Shown here: positions 18,288 to 27,566 of the stretch, one piece after another
Position numbering within the stretch: position 1 is the stretch's first letter
How the letters are laid out: each line of letters opens with the position of its first letter
Assembly: GCA_020630575.1 (NCBI GenBank)
Contig: JAHDBD010000005.1
Coordinates: 62,001 to 126,000 of the forward strand
Length of the DNA stretch: 64,000 nucleotides
Direction: 5' to 3'
DNA from: Bernardetia sp.
Lineage (GTDB): Bacteria; Bacteroidota; Bacteroidia; Cytophagales; Bernardetiaceae
The notes under the pieces: generated by a model
What the model was told of the DNA's origin: nothing
The model's database searches: none
What the model saw: only the letters and a program-made list of their open reading frames with translations
Made by a program: the position numbers and the translations under genes

Positions 18288-19367
18288 CTATAAAGACGGG
18301 TGTTTTTCACTAAAGTATTTCAAAAATGCTTTCAAATCTTGATTAAACTGCCCTTCATAAATGGTTTTTAATGTATCTTGACTTGAATTATATCTTCTTA
18401 CACTCATAAAATTAGTATTATTGAGTTCTCTTTCTTGAAAATGTTTTGCCCAGTTTTTATTTGACAATGAAACCGTATCTATTTTTGATTTGATTAGATT
18501 AAAATGTTTTTGTTTAGCTATTTCATTTTGTGTATCTGAAAGACTGTTTTCCATTCCATAGCGATAAACTGAATCTAAGGAAGTAGAAGCCAAAAGCATA
18601 AAGTTTCTATATTTTTTAGAATCTTGAAGTGAAAAAATATAATCATTTAATTCTTCTGAATCTTTGCCATATTTTTTTGCTAAAAATAGTTTTGCGCCTT
18701 CTTCTCCTATAAAATTAGCGAGGTTTTCATTAAAGTTCACACTGTCTTTTACATAAAGTGTGGCGTGGGTAAGTTCGTGTAAAATCAGTTCTACCAAATC
18801 GCCTTCATCTCTTTCTAAATTATTGGAAAGCAAAACATCTTCAAACCAACCAAGTGTCGACCAAGCTGAAACAGAACGGATATTTGTGTCAAATTTAATT
18901 CCTTCTTCACCTTCATTTTTCAATCTATCTCTTTCCTTTTTGGCTTTTTCTAAATCAAAATAACCCTTGTAAGAGAATTTTCCTACTATCGGAAATTCCC
19001 ATTCATAGGCTTCTAATTTATACGGATAAGAAGCCGAAACATTCCATAAAATATTTTCTCCCTTTTGGTCGTATATTTTGGTGTAATTTTGAGAAGATTT
19101 CATTCCCAGTTTTTCTATTCCAAATTTTCTAGCTTCTTCAATAATTTTTATTTTTGCTTTTAAAGAATCTGGAAAGGTTACATCTTTTTTTAGTTCTTCA
19201 AACGAACGAGCATTATTCATGACTTCTAATTGTCCGTTAAGCTGCAAAAGTCCGTAAGCTATAAGTTCTCTTTGCCAAATTGCTAAGACAGAAAGAAGTA
19301 AGAGGAAAATACCTGTGTATTTTAGTGTTTTTTTTCGATTAAATTTAAAGCATTTCATTTTACTCAT
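18288..19367 (-). CDS. Putative membrane-anchored aminopeptidase (zinc type, COG4324-like)
   Basis: 359 residues. An N-terminal hydrophobic segment (YTGIFLLLLSVLAIW) should anchor or export it. The core GWFEDVLLSNNLERDEGDLVE is followed by the zinc-binding HELTHATLYVKD and NENLANFIGEEGA, matching the predicted-aminopeptidase family PF10023: the HExxH histidines, with the later Glu of the NExxA block as third ligand. The start may be M1 or M4. Substrate unknown; the assignment as peptidase rests on the HExxH fold. It is a single gene, convergent with the GMC fusion. Confidence 0.8.
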   Translation of the reverse strand: MSKMKCFKFNRKKTLKYTGIFLLLLSVLAIWQRELIAYGLLQLNGQLEVMNNARSFEELKKDVTFPDSLKAKIKIIEEARKFGIEKLGMKSSQNYTKIYDQKGENILWNVSASYPYKLEAYEWEFPIVGKFSYKGYFDLEKAKKERDRLKNEGEEGIKFDTNIRSVSAWSTLGWFEDVLLSNNLERDEGDLVELILHELTHATLYVKDSVNFNENLANFIGEEGAKLFLAKKYGKDSEELNDYIFSLQDSKKYRNFMLLASTSLDSVYRYGMENSLSDTQNEIAKQKHFNLIKSKIDTVSLSNKNWAKHFQERELNNTNFMSVRRYNSSQDTLKTIYEGQFNQDLKAFLKYFSEKHPSL

Positions 19368-19457
19368 ATCATTTGTTTTTTTTTAAAAGAAAAAATCCTT
19401 ATACTTCAACTTTTAGCTGTTAAAAATATAAGGATTAATTTTCATTTAATGATAAAA

Positions 19458-20309
19458 CTATGCTAATTCTTTTTCAATCCATTTAGCTAATCCTTTTGGT
19501 TGAGCATCTGGAACTCTGTGAACTGTAGGTAATATTTCTACATTACTTTTTACAGTTGAAGGAATTTTATTCCAAAAAGCAAGGTAATCTAATACTGAAG
19601 TATATTCATCATATTTTGGAATTAACATGCTTACAGATTTCTTAGATAATTTTTTAAGGTCACTAGGGTTTATATGAAGGTGTTTTATTCCTTGTGCCAA
19701 ACGAAAAGTACCTTCATTATGAACATGAATATTATCCAAATTTCCTTTTTCTAATTTGTCTTTAAAAACTTCTATACCCATTAAATTTTTGAGATGAAAA
19801 TCAAAACAATCAGAAAAAGACATATAAGGTACAAACAAATTTGTCCAATAAGATTGTTGTTCTATAATCGATTCTAACTTATTTATAGGTTGTATGTAGG
19901 GAGCAACTAACAATATTTTTTTTATTAAATTTGGGTATTTTACACCAAATTTTTGAGCTACTGCACCTCCATAAGATAACCCAACTAATATAACAGGTTT
20001 ATTTCCTACTTCTTGAATTATTAATTGATATAAATCTTCTACTTGATTATCTAGTGAAATAGGTTGTGTAGGTATATCATTATTTTCTACCGTTCTTCCT
20101 TGTCCATAGAAGTCAAAAGTTAGTAAATTATACGAAAGTTCAGAAAGGTATTTACAAGTTTCTCCCCATCTATTTTGATCATACAACAATCCATTCAAGA
20201 GAATTATTGATGGTAATTCCTTTTTAATAGAATTATGACGTTTAAAAATAATTTTTTTTGAGTAATCAGTAGAACATACAGACTCCGTTTCAATAGAATT
20301 GTGATTCAT
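19458..20309 (-). CDS. Alpha/beta hydrolase
   Basis: 283 residues. IILLNGLLYDQNRWG holds the oxyanion region, TFDFYGQGRT is the strand-4 turn typical of alpha/beta hydrolases, the nucleophile elbow is GLSYGG (about residue 125), IPKYDEYT gives the likely Asp, and TVHRVPDAQPKG the likely His. The fold fits esterase, BioH-like or thioesterase enzymes; the exact substrate is not predictable. No signal peptide. A promoter-like element lies about 90 bases upstream. Confidence 0.82.
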   Translation of the reverse strand: MNHNSIETESVCSTDYSKKIIFKRHNSIKKELPSIILLNGLLYDQNRWGETCKYLSELSYNLLTFDFYGQGRTVENNDIPTQPISLDNQVEDLYQLIIQEVGNKPVILVGLSYGGAVAQKFGVKYPNLIKKILLVAPYIQPINKLESIIEQQSYWTNLFVPYMSFSDCFDFHLKNLMGIEVFKDKLEKGNLDNIHVHNEGTFRLAQGIKHLHINPSDLKKLSKKSVSMLIPKYDEYTSVLDYLAFWNKIPSTVKSNVEILPTVHRVPDAQPKGLAKWIEKELA

Positions 20310-20396
20310 TTTTCGCTTAAATAAGTATAATCCTAAGTTGGATTAAGTAAATAACAATATAAAAATGGAAAGTTTGTGTGTTTTTAAAGTTTTTTG

Positions 20397-20429
20397 CAAA
20401 GTTAATGATTTATTATTTATAATATGCAA
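20397..20429 (-). promoter_or_regulatory. Probable promoter of the alpha/beta hydrolase gene
   Basis: On the minus strand a TTG (complement of 20427-20429) is followed after 22 bases by TAACTTTG (complement of 20397-20404), the Bacteroidota -33/-7 pattern. The leader would be about 80 bases. Confidence 0.5.
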
Positions 20430-20576
20430 AAAAAAATGTAAATTAAAACAATAGTAATGTTATATTTGCCTTTTTTACATTCTTTATTTACTCTAACCCT
20501 GTTAAATTGCAGAAAACCAAATTATATTTTATATAAAATTATCTTTACGAAATTTCTACGTGCTAAAAAATTATTT

Positions 20577-20986
20577 TTACACTGTTTTAAGCCATTCAGT
20601 AGCTTCTTGCAAATTAGAAAAAAACGAATTGTATATTTACTTTTATCCATTTTATCTGCTATTTTTTTGACTGTAATTTGATTAAATATACTTTTTGAGG
20701 CAATAACAGCAGAAGTTCTATATCCGTGTTCGTAAATTCTAGGAAACCATACTCTATCTAACCAATCTTGATTTTTTGGACTTACAGCTTCTGATTTCAA
20801 ATTATTAGCAATCATTTTGCTGCTTTTGTGTTTTATCAATAACTCTAAAAAAAAATCACACGCATCTACAAATTCTTCATGGGAAGCATGACCAAACCAT
20901 TCAAACTGAATTGCATTTATATCCTGATGATAATAAATTTTGCATTTAGGTTTATCATATTCAAGTGTAATTTTTTCGTCAAGCAT
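20577..20986 (-). pseudogene. STAS/SpoIIAA-like protein gene with single-base frameshift
   Basis: The frame from the ATG at 20986 encodes a Bacteroidota-type STAS-like small protein (AIQFEWFGHASHEEFVDACDF, then QDWLDRVWFPRIYEHGYRT and FNQITVKKIADKM). After YTIRFF it enters a stretch unlike the family and ends at 20522. Shifting frame by one base in the seven-A run at 20618-20624 gives SNLQEATEWLKTV and a stop at 20577, the type of C-terminus expected. So either the gene has lost one base in a homopolymer or the run was miscalled. Without the shift the gene product is 154 residues with an altered tail. The family's role is unknown; it may be regulatory. Confidence 0.6.
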
Positions 20987-21049
20987 ATTTTTGTTTAATT
21001 GGAGTTGTTTTTTTCTAAAAATAGAAATTTAACAGAACTCTTTTTACGC

Positions 21050-21084
21050 AAAAAACGCTTAATTATTACAATCAAGCGTTTTTT
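21050..21084 (-). terminator. Terminator after panB
   Basis: AAAAAACGCTT (21050-21060) and AAGCGTTTTTT (21074-21084) form a perfect 11-pair stem with a 13-base loop, 28 bases beyond the panB stop. Confidence 0.82.
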
Positions 21085-21112
21085 ATGAATTTAGCCTTTA
21101 AAAAAACTACAT

Positions 21113-21934
21113 TTAATAACTTTCATCTTTACTAGGAAAATTCTCACTTTTTACATCCTTGATATATTCCTCAACAGCCTTTTGCATAATGTCATTCAAA
21201 TCAGCATAACGACGCAAGAAACGAGGATTGAACTCTTTTGTAATTCCCAGTAAATCATGAGAAACCAAAACTTGTCCATCGACTCCACCACCAGCACCAA
21301 TTCCGATAATTGGAATGTCAATTGCTTTTGATACTTTTTCAGCAAGTTTGGAAGGAATTTTTTCTACCACAATAGCAAAACAACCACATTCTTGTAAAAT
21401 TTTGGCATCTTCAATAAGTTTTGCAGCTTCTGTTTCTTCTTTTGCACGAACGGTATACGTTCCAAACTTATAAATAGATTGAGGAGTAAGTCCTAAATGC
21501 CCCATTACAGGAACACCAGCAGAAAGCACACGCATAACAGACTCTTTAATTTCTTCTCCACCTTCCATCTTGACAGCATGTGCGCCCGATTCTTTCATAA
21601 TTCGGATAGCAGAATCAAGAGCTTGACGAGAATTTCCTTGATATGAACCAAAGGGAATATCAACCACCACAAGCGCACGTTTGACACCACGAACCACACT
21701 AGAAGCGTGATAAATCATTTGGTCAAGCGTGATCGGAAGAGTTGTTTCGTGTCCTGCCATAACATTTGAAGCAGAATCACCAACTAACAAAACATCAATA
21801 TTAGCAGCATCAAGAATTTGAGCCATCGAAAAATCGTATGCTGTAAGCATAGAGATTTTTTCATTTTTATTTTTCATTTCCTGCAACGAGTGCGTAGTAA
21901 TACGTTTGGCTGAGGAAGAATTAGCAACAGACAT
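21113..21934 (-). CDS. panB: 3-methyl-2-oxobutanoate hydroxymethyltransferase
   Basis: 273 residues, normal length for Pan[38 protein letters not shown] (metal-binding Asp) and DIPFGSYQG are characteristic, as is AHAVKMEGG and the C-terminal [18 protein letters not shown]. It transfers a hydroxymethyl group from methylenetetrahydrofolate to 2-oxoisovalerate, the first committed step of pantothenate and coenzyme A synthesis, in the cytoplasm. thiL lies about 100 bases upstream on the same strand, so a cofactor-biosynthesis unit is possible; no other pan gene is nearby. Confidence 0.95.
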   Translation of the reverse strand: MSVANSSSAKRITTHSLQEMKNKNEKISMLTAYDFSMAQILDAANIDVLLVGDSASNVMAGHETTLPITLDQMIYHASSVVRGVKRALVVVDIPFGSYQGNSRQALDSAIRIMKESGAHAVKMEGGEEIKESVMRVLSAGVPVMGHLGLTPQSIYKFGTYTVRAKEETEAAKLIEDAKILQECGCFAIVVEKIPSKLAEKVSKAIDIPIIGIGAGGGVDGQVLVSHDLLGITKEFNPRFLRRYADLNDIMQKAVEEYIKDVKSENFPSKDESY

Positions 21935-22030
21935 AGGTTTATAATTATGAACTGAAAGACGACGAACGTCAATTAAAAATTGACAATTACGATTTTAGAT
22001 TCTAAAATTAACAATTAAACTATTCAAAAA

Positions 22031-23068
22031 CTACTCATTTTCTTCAAAATGATTCCAACCTTGTGCTTTTATATCCATTAGTTGCTCTGAATTCATAACT
22101 ACTTTTACCCCTTTTTCAGCTTCCTGAATATAACCAATCAAATGAACATCGACTATTTTTTCAATTTTTTCTAAATCTTCTTGTTTGATGGTAAATAAAA
22201 GTTCGTAGTCTTCGCCACCATTCAAAGCACATGTTAGAGGACTAAGTTTTAGCTCTTCTGCTGCTATTACGGCTGTTTCTTCAAAAATAGGAATGTTTTT
22301 TTCGTACAACATGGCTCCTACTTTCGACTGACGACAAATATGGTGAATTTCAGAAGCCAAGCCATCCGAAATATCCATCATAGAAGTAGGCAAAACTCCT
22401 TGTTCTTCTAACTCATAAATAATATCCATACGAGCTTTTGGTTTGAGCTGTCTTTCAATGACATGTTCTGCGTTATCTAGTTTGGGCTGAGCTTCTGGCG
22501 CATCCATAAAAACTCTTTTTTCTCTTTCCAAAATCTGTAAGCCAACAAAAGCAGCTCCCAAATCGCCTGTAACACACAAAACGTCGCCTTTCTTTGCTGT
22601 ATTTCGATAAACAATTTTTTCTGGACTGGCTTGTCCAAGTGCAGTAATTGAAATAACTAAACCTTTTGGAGAAGAAGTTGTGTCACCTCCTACCAAATCA
22701 ATTCCGTAATCTTCACAAGCAAACTTTACACCTTCATAGAATTCATCAACTGCCTCAACTGAGAAGCGATTACTAAGAGCAAGACTAACCGTAATTTGAT
22801 GAGGAATACCGTTCATGGCAGCAATATCGGATACATTTACCGAAACGGCTTTATAGCCTAAATGCTTCAAAGGAGTGTAAGACAAATCAAAATGAATTCC
22901 TTCAACAAGCATATCTGTCGAAACTAAAAGTTGTTTGCCATTTTCAATTTCTATAACAGCTGCATCGTCTGCAATTCCTTTTTTGGAAGTGTTTTTTTGA
23001 AGTGGAAAATTGGAAGCTATACGTTCGATAAGTCCAAATTCGCCAAGTTTATTTATTTCTGTACGCAA
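22031..23068 (-). CDS. thiL: Thiamine-monophosphate kinase
   Basis: 345 residues. GEFGLIERI at the N-terminus, GIADDAAVIE (metal-binding aspartates), VSTDMLVEGIHFDL, VNVSDIAAMNG, GGDTTSSPKG and MDISDGLASEIHHI are all ThiL blocks of the PurM/ThiL fold. It phosphorylates thiamine monophosphate to thiamine diphosphate with ATP. The gene starts at the ATG at 23068 and is followed by panB. Confidence 0.95.
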   Translation of the reverse strand: MRTEINKLGEFGLIERIASNFPLQKNTSKKGIADDAAVIEIENGKQLLVSTDMLVEGIHFDLSYTPLKHLGYKAVSVNVSDIAAMNGIPHQITVSLALSNRFSVEAVDEFYEGVKFACEDYGIDLVGGDTTSSPKGLVISITALGQASPEKIVYRNTAKKGDVLCVTGDLGAAFVGLQILEREKRVFMDAPEAQPKLDNAEHVIERQLKPKARMDIIYELEEQGVLPTSMMDISDGLASEIHHICRQSKVGAMLYEKNIPIFEETAVIAAEELKLSPLTCALNGGEDYELLFTIKQEDLEKIEKIVDVHLIGYIQEAEKGVKVVMNSEQLMDIKAQGWNHFEENE

Positions 23069-23200
23069 TTTTTATTCGTTTTTAAGTTTTTCTAGTTAGA
23101 ATTAGAGTACAAAAATAGGGAATATTGAGGGAAAAAGATAGTAGGAAAGTAGAGAAGACAGAATTATATTTTAGACTTGTTTTTTTGAGTTTGAATAAAA

Positions 23201-23707
23201 TTAAATAAGGTCTAATTTCCAATTTAATAGTGAGTTAGTTTCTCCAACTATAACAAAATTATTCTTTTTAAGCACTTTACAAGAAGCTATATTTGATTTT
23301 TCTGTCGAAGCTAAAATACTTTTTACTTTGGGTTGTGTTTTTGTCCATTCAATGATTCCTTTCACAATTTCAGTCATAAATCCTTTGTTTTTAAATTCCT
23401 CATACGTTCCGTAACCAATTTCTATTTCTCCTTCTTTATTGGGTTCGCCTACGATGCATAAATCGCCTACCATTTTATTTTCAGCTATTGAAATGGCAGT
23501 CCAAAGTGTTGAATACAAATAATTTTTACTTTTATTGGCCACATTTGGAAGAATAGTTTGTTCAAGAGCTTCTTTCAATTCTGGGGATATTGTCCTTGAA
23601 TTTGGTTTTAAGTTTAGTTCTTCTTCCAATGAATTATTACAATTTATATACTTTATCAACTGATTATAAGTCAATGGTTTTAAAATAAGTCGTTGAGTGG
23701 TTATCAT
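23201..23707 (-). CDS. GNAT-family N-acetyltransferase
   Basis: 168 residues of the RimJ/RimL-like type: TQRLILKPLTYNQL at the start, GDLCIVGEPNKEGEIEIGYGTYEEFKNKG (strand 4 and the acetyl-CoA loop region, with the usual Q/R-x-x-G-x-G loop degenerate) and ASTEKSNIASCKVLKKNNF at the end. The acceptor substrate is unknown. It is followed by the intergenic region upstream of thiL and preceded by the RAYT1 repeat region. Confidence 0.85.
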   Translation of the reverse strand: MITTQRLILKPLTYNQLIKYINCNNSLEEELNLKPNSRTISPELKEALEQTILPNVANKSKNYLYSTLWTAISIAENKMVGDLCIVGEPNKEGEIEIGYGTYEEFKNKGFMTEIVKGIIEWTKTQPKVKSILASTEKSNIASCKVLKKNNFVIVGETNSLLNWKLDLI

Positions 23708-23917
23708 TTCTTTTTTTAGGAGGCTTTGTTCTGTTGGTGCTTTTTTCAGTGGTTTTTAAAATACTTACAAAGATAAGGTGTAAAGATTTAAAAAAATATA
23801 CTGATTTGAATTTATGATAAATTACAGTTTTTCTATTCGGATTGACATTCATTATTTTTGTTCTAAATCCCAAAGATTTTGGTAAATTTATACTTATTTC
23901 TAATAAAGCAAATTGCA

Positions 23918-24241
23918 ATAGTGTGCCTTAAGGTGCGAATCTGTACTGTAGGCTTTAGTCTTCGGAGGAAAAATGATCTTTCTTTATTTTTATTTTAAAG
24001 GCTAAATCCAGTGTTTCATCATTTACCTGCTATTTTATTTTGTTGCTCAACGAGATTTTAAAAAAACTTATTTATGACAAAATTCTATCAATAAATCAAC
24101 TGTCAGACACTTTTGAACTTAATACCTCAACAAAGTTAAAATGCCTGATAGTAATAAAATAATCTCAATATACAGATAAACTTTTGAAATATGGTACTAA
24201 AATCTTTAGTGCATTTATCCCATTCTAAAGAGTAATTTACA
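23918..24241 (+). repeat. Degenerate left copy of element A (REPIN-like) before RAYT1
   Basis: The left end (23918-23966: TGTGCCTTAAGGTGCGAATC, then GTAGGCTTTAG) matches the first third of the intact copy at 24857-24975, and the right end (24194-24241: GGTACTAAAAT and TCTAAAGAGTAATTTAC) matches its last third. About 200 bases of unrelated or diverged sequence lie between. It ends one base before the RAYT1 ATG. Nothing else is recognised in the 535-base gap 23708-24242. Confidence 0.6.
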
Positions 24242-24242
24242 T

Positions 24243-24860
24243 ATGCAACATCGCAATTTACCTCATATTTACCCAAGAGGAGCTACCTTTTTCATTACAT
24301 TTTGTCTGTATAATGCCCTTCCAAGTAAAGTAGTAAAAGAAATACAAGAAGAGTATGATTTAAAGATAAATAAAATTAAAAAAGAACAGAATTCTAAAGA
24401 TGAAAGAAACACATCTTTTTATAAGTTAGGAAAAAAATATTTTGCAGATTATGATATTCTATTAGAACGTTATTCAAGAGATGATGATTTCTTAAAAAAC
24501 ACGAAAGTAACTCAAATAATTATCAATAAAATGAAAGAATATGATGGGAAAAGATATGATTTATTAGCATATTGTGTGATGTCTAATCATGTACATATAT
24601 TATTTTGTACAGCAGGTTATGAAAATGAAACAGTAAGCAAAACAATGCAACTCATAAAAGGAGGCTCTGCTTATGAAAGCAATCAAGTTTTGAAACGAGA
24701 AGGGAAATTTTGGCAGAAAGAAAGTTACGACCATTATATAAGAAATGACAACGAACTCAAGAACATAGTTCATTATATTCTAGAGAATCCTGTAAAAGCA
24801 TCAATTGTAAAAGAATGGAAACAATACCCATTTTCATATCTAAAAGATGAATTAATGTAG
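24243..24860 (+). CDS. REP-associated tyrosine transposase (RAYT1, Y1/IS200-like)
   Basis: 205 residues. The N-terminus HRNLPHIYPRGATFFITF is typical of RAYT proteins; the HUH motif is HVHILF within YCVMSNHVHILFC (about residues 115-125); GKFWQKESYDHYIR carries the expected catalytic tyrosine; VHYILENPVKASIV is the family's C-terminal block. HUH-Y1 enzymes cut single-stranded DNA at hairpin feet, and RAYTs are thought to spread REP elements. The ATG lies one base after the left element A copy and the TAG stop lies within the GTAG start of the right copy, so the gene is framed exactly by its putative substrate. It appears intact. Confidence 0.88.
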   Translation: MQHRNLPHIYPRGATFFITFCLYNALPSKVVKEIQEEYDLKINKIKKEQNSKDERNTSFYKLGKKYFADYDILLERYSRDDDFLKNTKVTQIIINKMKEYDGKRYDLLAYCVMSNHVHILFCTAGYENETVSKTMQLIKGGSAYESNQVLKREGKFWQKESYDHYIRNDNELKNIVHYILENPVKASIVKEWKQYPFSYLKDELM

Positions 24861-24975
24861 CGTACCTTTTAAGGTGCGAATCTGTATCGTAGGCTTTAGC
24901 CTTCGTAATGTTTTTAATTTTACCCGAAGGCTAAAGCCTTCGGTACAATTTTACTCACTCTAAAGAGTAAGCTAC
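24857..24975 (+). repeat. Intact element A (REPIN-like palindromic element)
   Basis: It begins GTAGCGTACCTTTTAAGGTG and ends CTAAAGAGTAAGCTAC, so both ends read GTAG into a small hairpin when viewed from outside, the layout of an inverted pair of REP sequences. An inner palindrome (24891-24905 with 24925-24939, AGGCTTTAGCCTTCG) lies between. A near full-length inverted copy is at 46651-46773. It overlaps the RAYT1 stop codon. Confidence 0.78.
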
Positions 24976-24979
24976 AAAA

Positions 24980-25018
24980 AAACCTGTTAGATTTTCAAAA
25001 AGAAAATCTAACAGGTTT
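24980..25018 (-). terminator. Terminator after thrS
   Basis: AAACCTGTTAGATTTTC and GAAAATCTAACAGGTTT form a perfect 17-pair stem with a five-base loop, 22 bases after the thrS stop on the minus strand. Confidence 0.8.
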
Positions 25019-25040
25019 ACATAATTTGTAATTGAATTAT

Positions 25041-26984
25041 TTATTCAGCCAATTCAGCATCAACAGCACTAACAAAATGCTTCATAAACTCTTCAATATT
25101 CATCGAACCCAAATCGCCTTCGCCTTTCTTACGAACCGAAACCATATTTGATTCAACTTCTTTTTCGCCTACTAAAAGCATATAGGGAGTTTTGGCAACT
25201 TCTGCATCACGAATTTTGCGACCGATTTTCTCGTTACGCTCATCTACACTACCACGAATATCATTCTGACGTAATTTTTGTACAATTTCTTTTGCATAAT
25301 CATTGAAACGCTCCGAAATTGGCAAGACAACAAGCTGGTCAGGCGAAAGCCAAAGAGGGAAATTTCCTGCTGTACTTTCAATCAAAATAGCTACAAAACG
25401 CTCAATCGAACCAAAAGGCGCACGATGAATCATAACTGGACGGTGTGGCTTATTATCTGAACCGATATATTCCAATTCGAAACGCTCTGGAAGATTATAA
25501 TCTACTTGAATTGTTCCTAATTGCCATTTTCTACCGATTGCATCACGAACCATAAAATCTAATTTAGGTCCATAAAATGCAGCTTCTCCGTATTCAATGA
25601 CAGTTTTCAAACCTTTTTCTTCGGCTGCTTCTTTGATTTGACGTTCTGCTAAATCCCAATTTTCATCAGAACCTACATATTTAGTTTTATTTTCTGGGTC
25701 ACGAAGAGAAACCTGTGCCGAATAATCAGTAAAGCCAAATACTTTGAACACGTAAAGCACCAAATCAATAACACTTTTAAATTCGTCTTTTACCTGCTCT
25801 GGCATACAGAAAATGTGAGCATCATCTTGCGTAAATCCACGTACACGAGTAAGTCCGTGTAATTCTCCACTCTGCTCATAGCGATAAACCGTTCCAAATT
25901 CTGCCAAACGCAAAGGCAAATCACGATACGAACGTGGTTTTGTCTTATAAATTTCGCAGTGATGAGGACAGTTCATTGGTTTCAAGAAAAATTCTTCACC
26001 TTCTGCTGGTGTTTTGATAGGCTGAAACGCATCTGCACCGTATTTTTCGTAATGTCCAGAAGTAATATAGAGATTTTTGTGTCCAATATGAGGCGTAACA
26101 ACAGGGTCATAACCACGTTTTACTTGTTCTTTTCTCAAAAACTGCTCTAAACGCTCTCTAAGCATTGTACCTTTTGGCAACCACAAAGGAAGTCCCAAAC
26201 CAACACGCTCAGAAAAAGTAAATAATTCTAGTTCTTTTCCTAATTTACGGTGGTCTCGTTTTTTAGCTTCTTCTACTCTTTCTAAATATTCTTTTAATTC
26301 TTTCTCTTTTGGAAATGTAATTCCGTAGATGCGTGTAAGTTGCTGACGGTTTTCATCGCCACGCCAGTATGCACCTGCCACATTCAAAAGTTTGACTGCT
26401 TTTATACCAGAAGTATTTGGAATATGAGGCCCACGACACAAATCTGTAAAATTACCTTGTGTATAAAAAGTGATTTTGCCATCTTCTAAGGCATCAATCA
26501 TTTCTAATTTATATGGGTCAGCTTTTTCTGTGAAATAAGAAATTGCATCGGCTTTCGAAACTTCTTTTCTTATAAATTCGTTTTTTTGTTTGGCAAGTTC
26601 TTTCATCTTTGCTTCGATTTTTGGCAAATCGTCTGATGAAAATGTTTTTTCGCCAAAATCAACGTCGTAATAAAAACCGTTTTCGATTGGAGGTCCGATA
26701 GCAAATTTTACGTTTTCGTAAAGTGCTTCTAAGGCTTCGGCTAAAAGGTGGGCAGAAGAATGCCAAAAAGCCATTTTTCCGTTGTCGTCATTCCACGTGA
26801 GGAGTTTTAAAGCTGTTGTTTCTGGCAATGCTCGTGTAGAATCCCACACTTCGCCATTTACTTCGGCTGCAAGCACATTGCGTGCGAGTCCTTCACTGAT
26901 ACTTTTTGCTACCTCAAAGGCATTTGTGCCTTGTGGATAATTTCGGATACTTCCGTCTGGAAGAGTTACATTAATTTCGCTCAT
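25041..26984 (-). CDS. thrS: Threonyl-tRNA synthetase
   Basis: 647 residues, full length. Domains in order: N-terminal TGS domain ([20 protein letters not shown]), editing domain with [11 protein letters not shown] (about residues 75-85) and [12 protein letters not shown], class II catalytic domain with [13 protein letters not shown] (zinc-binding Cys) and [17 protein letters not shown], and anticodon-binding domain with [10 protein letters not shown] to the end. It charges tRNA-Thr. It is not followed by infC-rpmI-rplT as in many bacteria. The putative -7 box TAGCTTTG lies about 58 bases upstream. Confidence 0.97.
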   Translation of the reverse strand: MSEINVTLPDGSIRNYPQGTNAFEVAKSISEGLARNVLAAEVNGEVWDSTRALPETTALKLLTWNDDNGKMAFWHSSAHLLAEALEALYENVKFAIGPPIENGFYYDVDFGEKTFSSDDLPKIEAKMKELAKQKNEFIRKEVSKADAISYFTEKADPYKLEMIDALEDGKITFYTQGNFTDLCRGPHIPNTSGIKAVKLLNVAGAYWRGDENRQQLTRIYGITFPKEKELKEYLERVEEAKKRDHRKLGKELELFTFSERVGLGLPLWLPKGTMLRERLEQFLRKEQVKRGYDPVVTPHIGHKNLYITSGHYEKYGADAFQPIKTPAEGEEFFLKPMNCPHHCEIYKTKPRSYRDLPLRLAEFGTVYRYEQSGELHGLTRVRGFTQDDAHIFCMPEQVKDEFKSVIDLVLYVFKVFGFTDYSAQVSLRDPENKTKYVGSDENWDLAERQIKEAAEEKGLKTVIEYGEAAFYGPKLDFMVRDAIGRKWQLGTIQVDYNLPERFELEYIGSDNKPHRPVMIHRAPFGSIERFVAILIESTAGNFPLWLSPDQLVVLPISERFNDYAKEIVQKLRQNDIRGSVDERNEKIGRKIRDAEVAKTPYMLLVGEKEVESNMVSVRKKGEGDLGSMNIEEFMKHFVSAVDAELAE

Positions 26985-27041
26985 AAAGTTTGTTTAGTTG
27001 CTACCTACAAACGCAACAACATTTTGGGTTTGGAAATAAAT

Positions 27042-27049
27042 CAAAGCTA
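27042..27049 (-). promoter_or_regulatory. Possible -7 box of thrS
   Basis: Minus strand TAGCTTTG matches TAnnTTTG, 58 bases before the thrS ATG. No TTG at the usual -33 position is seen. No T-box-like leader was recognised. Confidence 0.35.
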
Positions 27050-27072
27050 CAATTCCTTGATTTTTTTATTTT

Positions 27073-27107
27073 AAACCGTCGTTTAGGTTTTAGAATTATA
27101 AACGAGG
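27073..27107 (-). repeat. Degenerate hairpin repeat upstream of thrS
   Basis: Plus strand AAACCGTCGTTTAGGTTTTA followed by GAATTATAAACGAGG; related in sequence to the 461-516 repeat (CCGTC...GAGG) but the stem is weak. It lies just upstream of the putative thrS -7 box. Confidence 0.35.
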
Positions 27108-27173
27108 ATTTGGTTACAAATATCTATAAAATAAATGTAGAATGATAGGAATATTTTTTAGAATACCTTTGTT

Positions 27174-27508
27174 CTATTGGTTAGGTAAAACTACATCAAT
27201 ATCAAAATTTATCTTAGATATAGCTTTATTGAGTTCTTTAGCATTATAATCACTCTTAAAACTAAGTAGCTCAAGAACTTTTATACCCCCACCAACTTTA
27301 GCTCCTTCTTCTTGTGATACTGTTACAGCTATATCAAAGTTTACTTTTGTTACAGTACGGAAATTGCTACCCACTTTTATATAATTACCAGTTGGATAAT
27401 TTTTGTTTATTGGATTAACCCCTGCGTTATGTTCTAAAGCAAATTCCATTGCATCTGAAGTTCCCTTTATGCTTTTAATGTTTCGCTAACGAATTTATCT
27501 AATTCCAT
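27174..27508 (-). pseudogene. Trypco2-like small protein gene with apparent frameshift
   Basis: The open frame 27174-27449 encodes VKVNFDIAVTVSQEEGAKVGG-type sequence followed by KINFDIDVVLP, the two-strand pattern seen in trypsin-co-occurring domain 2-like small proteins. Upstream, from the ATG at 27508, another frame gives MELDKFVSETLK, the N-terminus expected for such proteins, but it meets a stop after KA. Adding one base in the four-T run at 27473-27476 (A run on the coding strand) joins them as ETLKSIKGTSDAMEFA. So the gene is either broken by one base or miscalled. Role unknown; relatives are often near proteases or conflict-system genes. Confidence 0.55.
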
Positions 27509-27566
27509 TATATTTTTGTTTTTATAATTAATTCTTAATTTAATACCATCACAAGTTACGAACAAC

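Noticed and set aside
20457..20681. Plus-strand 74-codon ORF opposite the STAS-like gene
   Set aside because: It is antisense to a gene with family-like sequence, partly in intergenic DNA, with no recognisable features.
23664..23918. Minus-strand 84-codon ORF overlapping the acetyltransferase start
   Set aside because: Runs into the acetyltransferase in another frame and has no family-like sequence.
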